64,000 nucleotides of DNA, taken from contig JAOAPB010000122.1 in assembly GCA_025462645.1 (NCBI GenBank), positions 1 to 64,000 on the forward strand, in the 5' to 3' direction. This DNA comes from Edaphobacter sp. GTDB lineage: Bacteria; Acidobacteriota; Terriglobia; Terriglobales; Acidobacteriaceae. A program made the position numbers and the translations under genes. Below the pieces are notes generated by a model, which was not told the origin of the DNA, ran no database searches, and saw nothing but the letters and a program-made list of their open reading frames with translations. This document shows positions 55,154 through 63,926 of this stretch, piece after piece (the stretch's first letter is position 1; the number at the start of each line of letters is the position of its first letter).

Positions 55154-56440
55154 ATGAAAATCGCGTCGGAACACAACGAGCAAGTGATTGATTTCCCTGG
55201 AGATCCACGCTGGGAGCTAGTCCAGCGCCTTATTGAAAGCCCACACCTCGTCGGCTCTGCTCGTCTGCGCGATTTTCTGCTCCATGTCGCAGCCTGCGCC
55301 ATCCGACAGACCCCCGAAGAGGCCACCGAGCAACAGATAGGAATTCAGGTCTTCCAGCGCTCTCCCGGCTTCAACTCCAGCGAAGACAGCATCGTTCGCA
55401 GCCAGGCTCGACTCCTGCGGCTCAAGCTCTCTGCCTACTTCAACGCCGAGGGAGCCTCCGAACCGCTCATCATCGAGATCCCCAAAGGGCATTACCTGCC
55501 CGTCTTTCTTCCGGCCCATACCTCTCCGCATGACCCTCCGGCTTCAACCCCCGTCAATGCGGCAGCCGCACCACATGAAACTCCGGCAGCCCCTGTCGAA
55601 GAGCTCTCACTCAGCAACATCCTCCCATACACTCCGGTAAAACGAAGGGGATTCACCAATCGTCATTGGCAAATCGCAGCCGGTATCTTTTTGGTTCTGA
55701 TCCTCATTGCCCTTACCGGATTCCGTACTTGGCATAGATATCCGACACCTTCCAAACCGTTGAATCAACTCTGGTCGCCCTTCCTCACTGGCGATCCTCC
55801 GCTGGTCATCTACAGCAACGCTGTCTTCATAGGCGATGCCAAACGCGGAATGCGCTATGCCGCTGGCGACGGCTCCGAAAACCAGTCACCCGACCGCGTG
55901 GACAACTACACCGGAATCGGAGAACTCAGTGCCGTTCATGAGCTTACCCGGCTCTTCGACCAGCGCCATGCCGAGTTCATCCTCAAGCGCAGCCCCCTGG
56001 TCACCTGGGACGAGGCCCGCTCCCGCAACCTCATCTTCATCGGCTCCATCGCGGAGAACGGCTCCCTCAAGGAGCTCCCCTCCACCCAGGACTTCACTCT
56101 GGTAGCCACTGCGGACGCCGCCGGAATCGTCAATCACCATCCCAGGCCCGGTGAGCCCGAGACCTGGCTTCGCCCCGAACACCCTCTCACCAGGGACTAC
56201 GCCATCGTCGCCCTCCTGCCGGGCATCCAGCCCGATCTCCATATGTTCGTCTTCAGCGGACTGACAACGCTGGGAACGCAGGCCGCGGTGGAGTACGCCT
56301 CAAACCCGGAGGCCGCAGCCGAACTCCTGCGCTACGCCACCTCAGATGGTAGAGTCCACAACTTCGAGGCCCTCCTCGAGGTAAGCATCAGCGGCGGAGT
56401 CCCCCTGCAACCCAGACTGCTCTCCATGCGCGTCCACTAG
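55154..56440 (+). CDS. Membrane-anchored protein with putative N-terminal DNA-binding domain
   Basis: 428 residues. The N-terminal 120 residues (RLIESPHLVGSARLRDFLLHVA, EEATEQQIGIQVF, SSEDSIVRSQARLLRLKLSAYF, EPLIIEIPKGHYLPVF) are a conserved module I associate with acidobacterial genes near Oar-like receptors; its pattern resembles a ToxR/CadC-like winged helix, though this is not proven. A Pro/Ala-rich linker (about 120-155) leads to one transmembrane helix (about 172-190) and a 235-residue extracytoplasmic domain with LVIYSNAVFIGDAKRGMRYAAG. This layout suggests a one-component membrane sensor controlling the divergent receptor. No homologue of known function recognised. Confidence 0.6.
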   Translation: MKIASEHNEQVIDFPGDPRWELVQRLIESPHLVGSARLRDFLLHVAACAIRQTPEEATEQQIGIQVFQRSPGFNSSEDSIVRSQARLLRLKLSAYFNAEGASEPLIIEIPKGHYLPVFLPAHTSPHDPPASTPVNAAAAPHETPAAPVEELSLSNILPYTPVKRRGFTNRHWQIAAGIFLVLILIALTGFRTWHRYPTPSKPLNQLWSPFLTGDPPLVIYSNAVFIGDAKRGMRYAAGDGSENQSPDRVDNYTGIGELSAVHELTRLFDQRHAEFILKRSPLVTWDEARSRNLIFIGSIAENGSLKELPSTQDFTLVATADAAGIVNHHPRPGEPETWLRPEHPLTRDYAIVALLPGIQPDLHMFVFSGLTTLGTQAAVEYASNPEAAAELLRYATSDGRVHNFEALLEVSISGGVPLQPRLLSMRVH

Positions 56441-56445
56441 CTACC

Positions 56446-56625
56446 GTCATCCTGAACACATAGCTACCATCGCACGCCATCTACCGTCATCCTGAGCGGA
56501 CAGCTATCGTTATCATTCTGAGCGAACAGCTATCGTTATCATCCTGAAGGGGCAGCTACTCGTCATATCCTGAAGGGGATTAGTACCGTCATCCTGAGCG
56601 CAGCGAAGGATCCCGAAGGACTTCA
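56446..56625 (+). repeat. Cluster of dispersed GTCATYCTGAGCG-type repeats
   Basis: At least five partial or full copies of (G)TCATCCTGA or TCATTCTGAGCG, at about 56446, 56484, 56510, 56538 and 56588. Only the last has the full GCGCAGCGAAGGATCCC continuation. Confidence 0.8.
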
Positions 56626-56753
56626 CCCATCACAACCGCCCAACATTTTTCAACAATCATTCCCCACCGCCTTGATGTTGCTTCCTCTTCCCCGACCCGC
56701 CACAAACCTCATAAAGGAAGGCATGCATCGAACGATCGGCGGTAACCCAAAAA

Positions 56754-57048
56754 CCTGTCAAGCCCCCGACTCACTTAAGTTGCACTAAATCAATAACATA
56801 CACATGGCATACTAGTTTCCTCCTATTCGCTATACTTTAAACAGAGTCAAAGAAAGAGCCTCGGCCAAAAACCGGGGCTCATTTATTTAATAGTTAAGGA
56901 GCCTATAAATGAGAATTCGCGCATAAGTAGTTTAGTTGCACGAATTTGTCCGTAAGTCCTTTATATGGACGACTTTGCAGCCAACATATTTCTTAACTTA
57001 CAGATAATGAATAAGTTATTCCAAGGTACCCCCCGGGGGGTACCCCCC
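56754..57048 (+). repeat. Composite non-coding element, copy B
   Basis: CCTGTCAAGCCCCC end (56754-56767), TGGCATACTAGTTT block (about 56805), TATACT (56831-56836), hairpin GAGCCTCGG/CCGGGGCTC (56856-56880) with one G-T type irregularity, two abutting 29-base repeats (56921-56949, 56950-56978), and a 20-bp perfect palindrome, GGTACC-CCCCGGGG-GGTACC (57025-57044). Confidence 0.8.
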
Positions 57049-57266
57049 AATGAAAAGGAAAATATTGAAACGTTCCCAGGAGAAGCCACACTATCCCTTC
57101 GTAGTCGGTTTCGAACCGGTTGCTCTGTCCTCGCCCCACAGGGAAGCTGATTCTCTAACCTGACGGGAGACAGGATAGAGATCGTACCGCTATGTTTTTC
57201 CTGATCTGGCGTTCTCGATATCCGTTGACGCCAGACTGCCCCTTTTTGGTTCCTCTGCCTACAGGA

Positions 57267-57293
57267 AACCCGGCGTGCGCAAGCGCCGGGGTT
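57267..57293 (-). terminator. Terminator after the CHAT operon
   Basis: CCCGGCG (57269-57275) pairs with CGCCGGG (57284-57290). On the minus strand it follows the CHAT stop by about 33 bases and is trailed by TTTCC. Confidence 0.65.
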
Positions 57294-57325
57294 CTCTCAT
57301 GGAGCAAACCTCATTCGCGAAAGGC

Positions 57326-59860
57326 TCAACCACCCGAATACAACAGGAACGGAGCCCAGTACAGCGGCTTGCGGAACACTCCGCTTGAGTGCAGCATCGC
57401 AAGCTTCGCCGATCGCAGCGCCGCATCCGGCTGGTTGCCTTTGGCCAGCTCGCCATAGAGATGGTCCATCAACTGCGGAGTCGATACATCGCTGACCTCC
57501 CACATGGCTCCGATGACATGATGCGAGCCGGCACGCAGAAAGGCCCAGGCCAATCCCACCAGGCCCTCGCCCGTGTACTGCCGCTGCCCCGAGCCGTAGC
57601 AGGATGAGAGCGTCACCAGATCCGCATTAAGATTCTGGCTGAGAATGTCTCGCGCATAGAGCTTGTAAGCGCTGGCATCGCCCCGGTTCCGCGAGAGGAC
57701 AACCGCGGAGTCAAGCGGCGTAGTCATGTTCGCCGTAGCATGAGCGACGAAGTGGATGTACGAGAACTCGCCAGGCTGATGGCTCCGGTACGCATCCGGA
57801 GACGCCTGCGCCCCGGTCAGCACCGTCCGATGGTCCGCAGCGAAGTGACCCGCGATATTGGCCACCTCAGCGGAGGCATTGGCCAGCTTCGCGTACTCCT
57901 CATCGCGATAGACCGGGTCCCCCATTAAAAGGATGCGCCGGTTCGCATATCGTGTCTCCCTCTCGCCACTCGCGGAGAGCAGCCGCAGCGACTTCGCATT
58001 TGTAACCGTAACGTCCTCGATCCAGAAGTGAGGAGTCTCAGCTCCTGCAAGAAGCGTCTCGAAGTTGAGGCTGCTGAGTCCCTCGTCCCCGACGATGAAG
58101 ACCCTGCCGCCCTTGCCGATCAGCCTCTCCGCCGGCTTGACCAGCGCCTCATAGAGTTCGCGCCCAGGCCCACCCGGCTGGGTCAGAACATCCTTCGAAG
58201 CCAGGATCGCCTTCGTGTGCGACTGAATGAGCGGAAGAATGGTCTCGCTCCCCGGCAGCTCATAAAATTGCTGGCGAGCCGCGGTAATAGCCCAAAGATA
58301 GGAGACCTTTGGCCGCAGCGAGTACACCAGAATCGTAGCTTTCGTCCGAGCCGCAATCGCCCGCGCATTCAACCTCCGAGCTCTTTGAAAACCTTGATTC
58401 TCACCCTTCGCAGGAGAGAGCCTCAGTCCATCCGCCAGAGCCTCAGCCCGGCTCGCATCCACCACACTCAAAGCCTCATCGGCTCGATGCTCGCGGACCA
58501 GATAATCCGTGTAACTCACATACAGATCGCTCCCATTCTCCAGGAACGGAAGCGTCGACTCGACACTGGTAAGCGACGACCTCTGCCGCTGAAACGTCTC
58601 GATCGATCGCTGAAACCACCGCCCCGCCTCCGCCGTCTGCCCAGACCCCGAGTAGATACGAGCCAGCGTACTCTCAGCCTCCCACCGCAGCGACGGAACA
58701 TCCACCGCCCGCCCCTCAAGCTGAAGAAGCGTCTTGATAGAACCCTGCCTATCCCCACGTTTATCAAGAAGCAGGGCATCCAACAACATAGGCTCAAGCC
58801 CCGCCCTCTCACTCTTTCGCAAAGCAGCAATACCATTCGCCTCACGAACATGGACGCCAGCCTCATCCAACTTATTCAACCGCAGCAGAAGAAACCCAAG
58901 ATTCACATGCGCATCGAGAATCTCCTCCTGATTTTGAATGGACTGGGCGAGACTCAACGACCGTTCATAGAATGATCGTGCCGCATTCAGTTCGCCAAGC
59001 CGATACTCACTTAGTCCGGCATTGTTCAACGATCTAACCTGATCGATCGTTGAGCCCAATCCGGCTGCCTGCTTTTCAGCCTCATTAAAATTGGAGAGTG
59101 ACCGTTGAAAATCACCGGTCTTGTAATAGACAAACCCGAGATTACCAACAGATTTCTCGAGTACCAGCTTGGCCCCAATAGCACGTGCCAACGTAGATGC
59201 ATCACCGAACCGTACCAACGCATCCCCGTAGTGCTCTTCCTGCAGAGCAACTACGCCCAGATTCATCAGCGCATTTGTCTCAAAAACTTGATTCCCACTG
59301 AGGCGAGCCGCTACCAGACTTGCTTGCAACACTCGCTCTGCGTTGTCGAATTTTCCCTTCTTGATATAGATAATTCCTCGGGATCCATAAACTTCGGCTC
59401 GCAGGGCTCCTTCTGGACATTGACGTTCAGCCTCCAGCACAGTCTGTTCTGCTTGATCGAGGTGGCCGAGCCAAGCTTGTGCAATGGAAAGAAGAACCTT
59501 TCGTCTTATTTCGGACTCAAGATTGGGATTAGCAGGGAGTGGCTGTTGGAGAAGCGGGAGGGCATTGTTGCTCTCACCTTGATAGATCAACACCTTTGCC
59601 AGTTCGAGTTGAAATACATTGGCCCACTCTGGGCGGCTCGATGCAAAATACTGGTAGGCCGCCTCAGAGTGCTGTCGTGCCTTAGAGAGCTCCCCCGAGA
59701 GAAACTCCTTCTCGATCCCATCAAACGTTGAATCAGGCATGATCTGTGGCTCACGCCTACACCCGATCAATACCAGCGAAACAATGCATCCGATCGTTAC
59801 GGGATCGTGTATCCATTGGAATCGGCGGTTGCGAAGCTCATGATTCCTTTCGCAGGGCAT
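57326..59860 (-). CDS. TPR-CHAT caspase-like protease, predicted lipoprotein
   Basis: 844 residues from the ATG at 59860, which lies 64 bases inside the end of the upstream gene. A hydrophobic segment ends in a lipobox LVLIGC (Cys34), predicting a lipoprotein. About residues 50-430 are TPR-like helical repeats (WANVFQLELAKVLIYQGE, AEVYGSRGIIYIKKGKFDNAERVL, ALMNLGVVALQEEHYGDALVRF, DAHVNLGFLLLRLNKLDEAGVH). The CHAT peptidase domain (about 540-844) has His707 in YIHFVAHATANM and Cys754 in VTLSSCYGSGQ, and ends KPLYWAPFLLYSGG. CHAT proteases are caspase/separase relatives; in type III-E CRISPR the TPR-CHAT protease cleaves a protein that controls an ECF sigma factor. Last gene of the sigma operon. 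Confidence 0.9.
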   Translation of the reverse strand: MPCERNHELRNRRFQWIHDPVTIGCIVSLVLIGCRREPQIMPDSTFDGIEKEFLSGELSKARQHSEAAYQYFASSRPEWANVFQLELAKVLIYQGESNNALPLLQQPLPANPNLESEIRRKVLLSIAQAWLGHLDQAEQTVLEAERQCPEGALRAEVYGSRGIIYIKKGKFDNAERVLQASLVAARLSGNQVFETNALMNLGVVALQEEHYGDALVRFGDASTLARAIGAKLVLEKSVGNLGFVYYKTGDFQRSLSNFNEAEKQAAGLGSTIDQVRSLNNAGLSEYRLGELNAARSFYERSLSLAQSIQNQEEILDAHVNLGFLLLRLNKLDEAGVHVREANGIAALRKSERAGLEPMLLDALLLDKRGDRQGSIKTLLQLEGRAVDVPSLRWEAESTLARIYSGSGQTAEAGRWFQRSIETFQRQRSSLTSVESTLPFLENGSDLYVSYTDYLVREHRADEALSVVDASRAEALADGLRLSPAKGENQGFQRARRLNARAIAARTKATILVYSLRPKVSYLWAITAARQQFYELPGSETILPLIQSHTKAILASKDVLTQPGGPGRELYEALVKPAERLIGKGGRVFIVGDEGLSSLNFETLLAGAETPHFWIEDVTVTNAKSLRLLSASGERETRYANRRILLMGDPVYRDEEYAKLANASAEVANIAGHFAADHRTVLTGAQASPDAYRSHQPGEFSYIHFVAHATANMTTPLDSAVVLSRNRGDASAYKLYARDILSQNLNADLVTLSSCYGSGQRQYTGEGLVGLAWAFLRAGSHHVIGAMWEVSDVSTPQLMDHLYGELAKGNQPDAALRSAKLAMLHSSGVFRKPLYWAPFLLYSGG

Positions 59861-60615
59861 CCGAGTTCCATCCGCATCATGGTTAGCCGGAAAGCACTGT
59901 GATCGAGAACCAGTTCGCCAAGAAAGATATTGCCAAAGTCGGGCACCGTAATCACGTGGCCAACTGAGCTTGCATCCTCTACTCCCTGAACTTCTTCCAC
60001 CAGGGAGCATAGGATGTACCCTCTCTTCTCGCGCTCTTCCGCTGACTGTACCCAGCCATACCGTGCCTTGAGCCATTCCGGAACGTCTTTCGCTTCCGTA
60101 ATTCTACGGTTGTGCACAGTGATCTTCTGGATAAATTTCTCATTCTTCGTATGCGGTTGGTCGGGAAACCTTCCGTGGTCGAAGTCGAGCAGATTGAGAT
60201 TCAGCTTCGGATAAACCCTGTGTCCATTAACTCGCAGATTATCGAACTGGACTCCGACGAAAGACACTCTGGGCGTATAGCCTGCCGCGGGATGTTCCAC
60301 CCCCAGCCGCGCTACGATGCGATCGGCCGTGACCACCTCCAACACATTCAGGTGCTCGACCACGGAGGTCGTCAGCGTCGTCCAATTGCCGGTCTTCTCG
60401 TTCTTCGCGCCCGTGATATGGGAGTAAGCGTTTTTGGTCGAGACGATAGGGTCTAAGCGATAAGCCTCATGACTCGCCGTTGTGACCCCGCCGGCCTGAG
60501 CCAACGACGAGGATGCGTCGGTGGTGATGATGTGTTCGAAGGGATGGGTAATATAGCCACCCACCGGGCTCGCATCGGCATGGTAGTAGAACTGTCTCTG
60601 TGTACTGGCGTCCAT
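59797..60615 (-). CDS. Unrecognised 272-residue protein in sigma/CHAT operon
   Basis: No signal peptide or membrane segment. The N-terminus (FYYHADASPVGGYITHPFEHIITTDASSSLAQAGGVTTA) and SYVGVQF-like SFVGVQFDNLRVNGHRVYPKLNL region read as a soluble beta-rich protein; FGNIFLGELVLDHSAFRLTMMRMELGCP near the end resembles a sheet-forming C-terminal domain. Residues about 180-205 (ITEAKDVPEWLKARYGWVQSAEEREKRG) are charged and could be an exposed loop. It starts 21 bases after the anti-sigma stop and overlaps the CHAT start, so its expression is tied to both. It may be the protease substrate or a structural partner, but this is a guess. Confidence 0.75.
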   Translation of the reverse strand: MDASTQRQFYYHADASPVGGYITHPFEHIITTDASSSLAQAGGVTTASHEAYRLDPIVSTKNAYSHITGAKNEKTGNWTTLTTSVVEHLNVLEVVTADRIVARLGVEHPAAGYTPRVSFVGVQFDNLRVNGHRVYPKLNLNLLDFDHGRFPDQPHTKNEKFIQKITVHNRRITEAKDVPEWLKARYGWVQSAEEREKRGYILCSLVEEVQGVEDASSVGHVITVPDFGNIFLGELVLDHSAFRLTMMRMELGCPAKGIMSFATADSNGYTIP

Positions 60616-60636
60616 TCGTTCTCTGTCCTCAGTAAG

Positions 60637-61332
60637 TTATTTAGAAATCTTCAATTGGAACCTGTACCTGGCAAGGTCTTCCAGCTTACCATCGGAACTG
60701 TCAATCGCCGGTAAACCTTGGATTCGAAAGATATTCAGTCCTTCTTTTGTTCTGTCCGTCGGCACATGAATCAGCAGCGCATCGCTGACCTGTTGGGACG
60801 AAACGCTGGTCTGCCAGACCAGAGCTCCCGAGGGAGAGTACAACGAACACAGATAACTTCCGAAATCACTTCGTGCTGGGATATCGATGGATAGGAGGAA
60901 AGCTCCATGCTCTGGGGCAACGATGCTGGGAACTGAGTCGCCACGGGCTCCAGCATTCGCGAGGACAAGGTTATTTAACACAGCGGGAGTCTCCGCTCGT
61001 GCAATCTCCCGCTGCATTCGTGGCAGCAGAACAAACGACTCAACAATCACGACGACCAAACAAGCCGCCAGTGCCGGAGCCAGAAACCGTGGACTAGAGA
61101 ACCATGAGGTCCACTTGGGAGCTCTCTCCGCCTTGATAGCCGCAACAACTCGCGTGGGCACCTTGAGCTCATTGCGCGCGGCATCAATAAAGGTGGTGCC
61201 GGCCTTCAGATCCATGACGCACTGTGGACATTCGAAGAGATGTTCCTCGAATCTGTCCAAAGCCGCGCCGCTGAGTTCACCCAACAGGTATCGTTCCACG
61301 GCCATTTCCTGGAGTGCATCCTGATGGTTCAT
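60637..61332 (-). CDS. Membrane zinc-finger anti-sigma factor
   Basis: 231 residues. The N-terminal zf-HC2/ASD motif HLFECPQC (His31, Cys35, Cys38) lies after AVERYLLGELSGAALDRFEE. One transmembrane helix (about 84-104, FLAPALAACLVVVIVESFVLL) separates it from a periplasmic beta-rich domain (GAFLLSIDIPARSDFGSYLCSLYSPSGALVWQT). The periplasmic part could sense an envelope signal or be cleaved. Start supported by GAGG 9 bases upstream. It lies 86 bases after the sigma stop and 21 bases before the unknown gene. Confidence 0.88.
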   Translation of the reverse strand: MNHQDALQEMAVERYLLGELSGAALDRFEEHLFECPQCVMDLKAGTTFIDAARNELKVPTRVVAAIKAERAPKWTSWFSSPRFLAPALAACLVVVIVESFVLLPRMQREIARAETPAVLNNLVLANAGARGDSVPSIVAPEHGAFLLSIDIPARSDFGSYLCSLYSPSGALVWQTSVSSQQVSDALLIHVPTDRTKEGLNIFRIQGLPAIDSSDGKLEDLARYRFQLKISK

Positions 61333-61418
61333 CTCACGAGACCTCTATCTCTCCATAGTGCGGGTCGTCCGATAATCGTTTCATTCTTTGGATCATTATC
61401 CTTCCGTAAAGCCCAATC

Positions 61419-61991
61419 TCAAGGTTTTCCGGCTTCTAGCCGCTTGGAATACAACTCACGAAACGAGCCCTTCGCCCGATGCAGCAGCACTCGGAGGTAC
61501 TCTCGTTCCACGCCCATCTCTCGGCATACCTCCTCCTTGTCGCGCTCCTCTAAAAAAACTGCTCGCAGCAGATTTTGGTCGCGCTGCTTCAGATCGCCTA
61601 GAACGCGTCGGACCAGATCGCGAGTGTCATGTGACATGACCATGCTCAAGGCATCGGGCTTCGTCTCAACAAGCCGCTCCGCAACCTCATCCTCCAATGG
61701 CCCTACCCGGCCCGAGGAACGGTACTGCTCCATCAGAACATTGTTGCAGATCGAGTTCACCAATGGACCTAGCCGCTCGGCATTGCGAAGGCCGCCATCG
61801 CTTCGGATCAGCGAGAGCGTTCGCGTAAACGTCTCCTGTTTAACATCTTCGATCAGTTCCGGTGCACGAAGACGCGAACGCAGCTTCAGCGTAATCAGTT
61901 CTGTGAAGTAGTTGATGAAGTGCTGCTCGGTATACGCATCCCCCGCTCGCAACTTGCTCACATAGGAGACGTCAAATGCCTGGAAATCCAC
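61419..61991 (-). CDS. ECF-type RNA polymerase sigma factor
   Basis: 190 residues from a GTG at 61991 (AGAGG upstream). Region 2 (about 20-90): FINYFTELITLKLRSRLRAPELIEDVKQETFTRTLSLI. Region 4 (about 125-180): LVRRVLGDLKQRDQNLLRAVFLEERDKEEVCREMGVEREYLRVLLHRAKGSFRELY. Regions 1 and 3 are missing, as in ECF sigma factors. First gene of a four-gene operon with its anti-sigma factor, so it probably drives its own operon, although no promoter consensus is visible that I could confirm. Confidence 0.9.
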   Translation of the reverse strand: MDFQAFDVSYVSKLRAGDAYTEQHFINYFTELITLKLRSRLRAPELIEDVKQETFTRTLSLIRSDGGLRNAERLGPLVNSICNNVLMEQYRSSGRVGPLEDEVAERLVETKPDALSMVMSHDTRDLVRRVLGDLKQRDQNLLRAVFLEERDKEEVCREMGVEREYLRVLLHRAKGSFRELYSKRLEAGKP

Positions 61992-62290
61992 TGAACGTCC
62001 TCTTTACCTGAGTCAAAATCTTACACGGTGAACCCTTGGGCCCAGGAGATGCTCAACTAAACAAATTAGAAGTCTTCCTAGTCCATTGATACTTAACGTC
62101 CGTGTCGTCGGATCTTGCTGCAAAACCAGTTCTGATCACTCCAAAATTTCTTTGAAACGATACTGCGGCTTTTACCACTATCCCTTTGAAGCGAGTTCGA
62201 GTGACGACCAGATGTTGTGAGCCGGTATATCTGATCCGAATATGGTCAGTCCTCACCGATGAACACCTGGCCATCGATAAGGGATTTGAC

Positions 62291-62506
62291 ATGTTCGCAG
62301 ATTACAGCACTTTTCTCATTACTATTGGAAGCTTGGCCTGTGTAGCAGTCTTGGGTTGGTTCTTTGAGTCCATCCATGGGGCATCTGCTTCAAATGACGA
62401 CAACCTATCCTCTGGTGAAGACCCTGCCCAACGACAACGCGCCAGCCTGTATATGATAGGCGTCCTTCTGACGATGGGTGCTTCCGTCATCTCTGTCATC
62501 CTCTAA
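62291..62506 (+). CDS. Small two-helix membrane protein
   Basis: 71 residues from ATG 62291 (AAGGGA 7-8 bases upstream). Hydrophobic segments at about 4-22 (starting [17 protein letters not shown]) and 53-71, joined by an acidic/polar loop ([21 protein letters not shown]). The frame is open from 62186, but that part is not needed. No family recognised. It ends 70 bases before a cold-shock gene. Confidence 0.5.
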   Translation: MFADYSTFLITIGSLACVAVLGWFFESIHGASASNDDNLSSGEDPAQRQRASLYMIGVLLTMGASVISVIL

Positions 62507-62576
62507 AGATTTCTGTGCGGCATCTATTCCGTATCAGCATGGCACCCCATCCATTCCATCAAAGGAAGTGATACCT

Positions 62577-62813
62577 ATGACTCAGTACAAAGGCATAGTG
62601 AAGTGGTTCAATAATGTAAAAGGCTATGGTTTTCTAGGATACGACGGAGGGACCGATGTCTTTGTTCATTTCAGCTCTATCCAAAAAGAAGGCTATAAGT
62701 GCCTCAAAGAGGGAGACGAGGTGACCTTCGAGATCGTACAGGGAGAGAAGGGCCTGCAGGCCGACCGCGTAACCCGGCAGACGATCTCGCAGACACTAGC
62801 GAGGCAAAACTGA
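62577..62813 (+). CDS. Cold-shock domain protein
   Basis: 78 residues from ATG 62577 (AAAGGAAG upstream). It is a single [52 protein letters not shown], with RNP1 (KGYGFL) and RNP2 (VFVHF). These bind single-stranded RNA/DNA and act as RNA chaperones. Ten extra C-terminal residues ([12 protein letters not shown]) exceed the minimal family length. Upstream reading open from 62478 is spurious. Confidence 0.93.
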   Translation: MTQYKGIVKWFNNVKGYGFLGYDGGTDVFVHFSSIQKEGYKCLKEGDEVTFEIVQGEKGLQADRVTRQTISQTLARQN

Positions 62814-63006
62814 AGATTCTGTGATCTCACGAGCAAGACAAGTTACAAGATAGCCAAGCAGGAAACCCCGAAGCGATTGGTTGGTCCTGCAAATAGCAGA
62901 CAGGCAAATGGCTTGTATTGCGCGATTGATACGCACTAAACCCTCTATACGGTATATTTCTTGTGTCTTATTCTCAGAGAGAATGCCAACTGGCAAAAGC
63001 GTAGAG

Positions 63007-63921
63007 ATGCAGAAAATAAGTCCGTCTGAACTGGCAAAGAAGATCGGTGAAGGCCTTCTTTCCTTCCCCGTCACGCATTTCATGAAACGCTCTGCCTTTG
63101 ATGAAGATCGCTATCGTGAACATATTGCATGGCTGCTCGACCATCGTCCCGCCGGGTTGTTTGCAGCCGGAGGAACCGGAGAGTTCTTCTCCCTGACCCA
63201 AGGGGAGTTCTCCGCCGTAGTGACCGCCGCTGTCCGCGAGACCGCAGGCCGTGTTCCTGTTCTTGCCGGCTGCGGATATGGCACAGCCATGGCCAAAGAA
63301 TTTGCCAAAGCTGCTGAGGATGCGGGTGCCGATGGCATCCTCCTTCTGCCTCCCTATCTGGTGAACTCCGACGCCGCCGGTCTTATGGCTCACACAGAGG
63401 CCGTCTGTGCAGCGACGAACCTGGGTGTTATCTTCTACAACCGAGATAACGCCATCATCGACGAAGCCACGTTGGAGCAGCTCTGCGACCGGTGTCCAAA
63501 TCTGATCGGCTTCAAAGATGGCTATGGCGATATTGAACTAATGACTCGTATCTATACACGCCTGGGCGACCGTCTGACGTATATCGGCGGACTACCCACA
63601 GCAGAGACCTTCGCTTTGCCCTATCTCGAGATGGGCGTGACCACCTACTCTTCCGCGATCTTCAACTTCCTGCCCAACTTTGCGCAGCAATTCTATTCGG
63701 CGGTGCGTCAACGCGATCATGAAAAGGTCTACTCCGATCTGCGGGAGTTTGTGCTGCCATATATCTCCATTCGAAATCGGCGGAAGGGGTATGCCGTCTC
63801 GATCGTGAAGGCCGGTATGACAGCAATCGGGCGTCCGGCTGGGCCAGTCCGTTCTCCCCTCATCGATCTTGATCCAGCAGAGCTCGCCGATTTGAAGAAG
63901 CTGATCGGAGACCGCTCCTGA
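63007..63921 (+). CDS. kdgD: 5-dehydro-4-deoxyglucarate dehydratase
   Basis: Dehydrates and decarboxylates 5-keto-4-deoxy-D-glucarate to 2-oxoglutarate semialdehyde in glucarate/galactarate breakdown; a member of the DapA-like class I aldolase family. 304 residues, like characterised enzymes (about 303), which is why ATG 63007 is preferred to 62983. [33 protein letters not shown] (Tyr144) and [15 protein letters not shown] (Schiff-base Lys170) are present, with [16 protein letters not shown] near the end. The next gene begins 5 bases after the stop and looks like its permease. Confidence 0.93.
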   Translation: MQKISPSELAKKIGEGLLSFPVTHFMKRSAFDEDRYREHIAWLLDHRPAGLFAAGGTGEFFSLTQGEFSAVVTAAVRETAGRVPVLAGCGYGTAMAKEFAKAAEDAGADGILLLPPYLVNSDAAGLMAHTEAVCAATNLGVIFYNRDNAIIDEATLEQLCDRCPNLIGFKDGYGDIELMTRIYTRLGDRLTYIGGLPTAETFALPYLEMGVTTYSSAIFNFLPNFAQQFYSAVRQRDHEKVYSDLREFVLPYISIRNRRKGYAVSIVKAGMTAIGRPAGPVRSPLIDLDPAELADLKKLIGDRS

Positions 63922-63926
63922 CCACC

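Larger units (their letters stand above)
56441..57325. other. Repeat-rich convergent intergenic region
   Basis: 885 bases: cluster of dispersed repeats (56446-56625), about 120 bases without recognised content, composite element B (56754-57048), then about 220 bases up to the CHAT gene containing a TTCGAA-type palindrome at about 57107-57123 and a terminator (57267-57293). Confidence 0.65.

Noticed and set aside
57100-57165. tRNA-like T-arm (TTCGAA within a stem) near the CHAT terminator
   Set aside because: Neither strand folds into acceptor, D and anticodon stems; only a short GGTTTCGAACC-type palindrome is present.
59861-60076. Longer start for the CHAT protein (72 more residues)
   Set aside because: The extension lies wholly within the upstream gene, lacks protein-like features and would bury the signal/lipobox sequence.
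57326-61991. Type III-E CRISPR (Craspase) locus
   Set aside because: TPR-CHAT and an ECF sigma factor are shared features, but no gRAMP/Cas7-11, Csx30/31 or repeat array is visible in the window.
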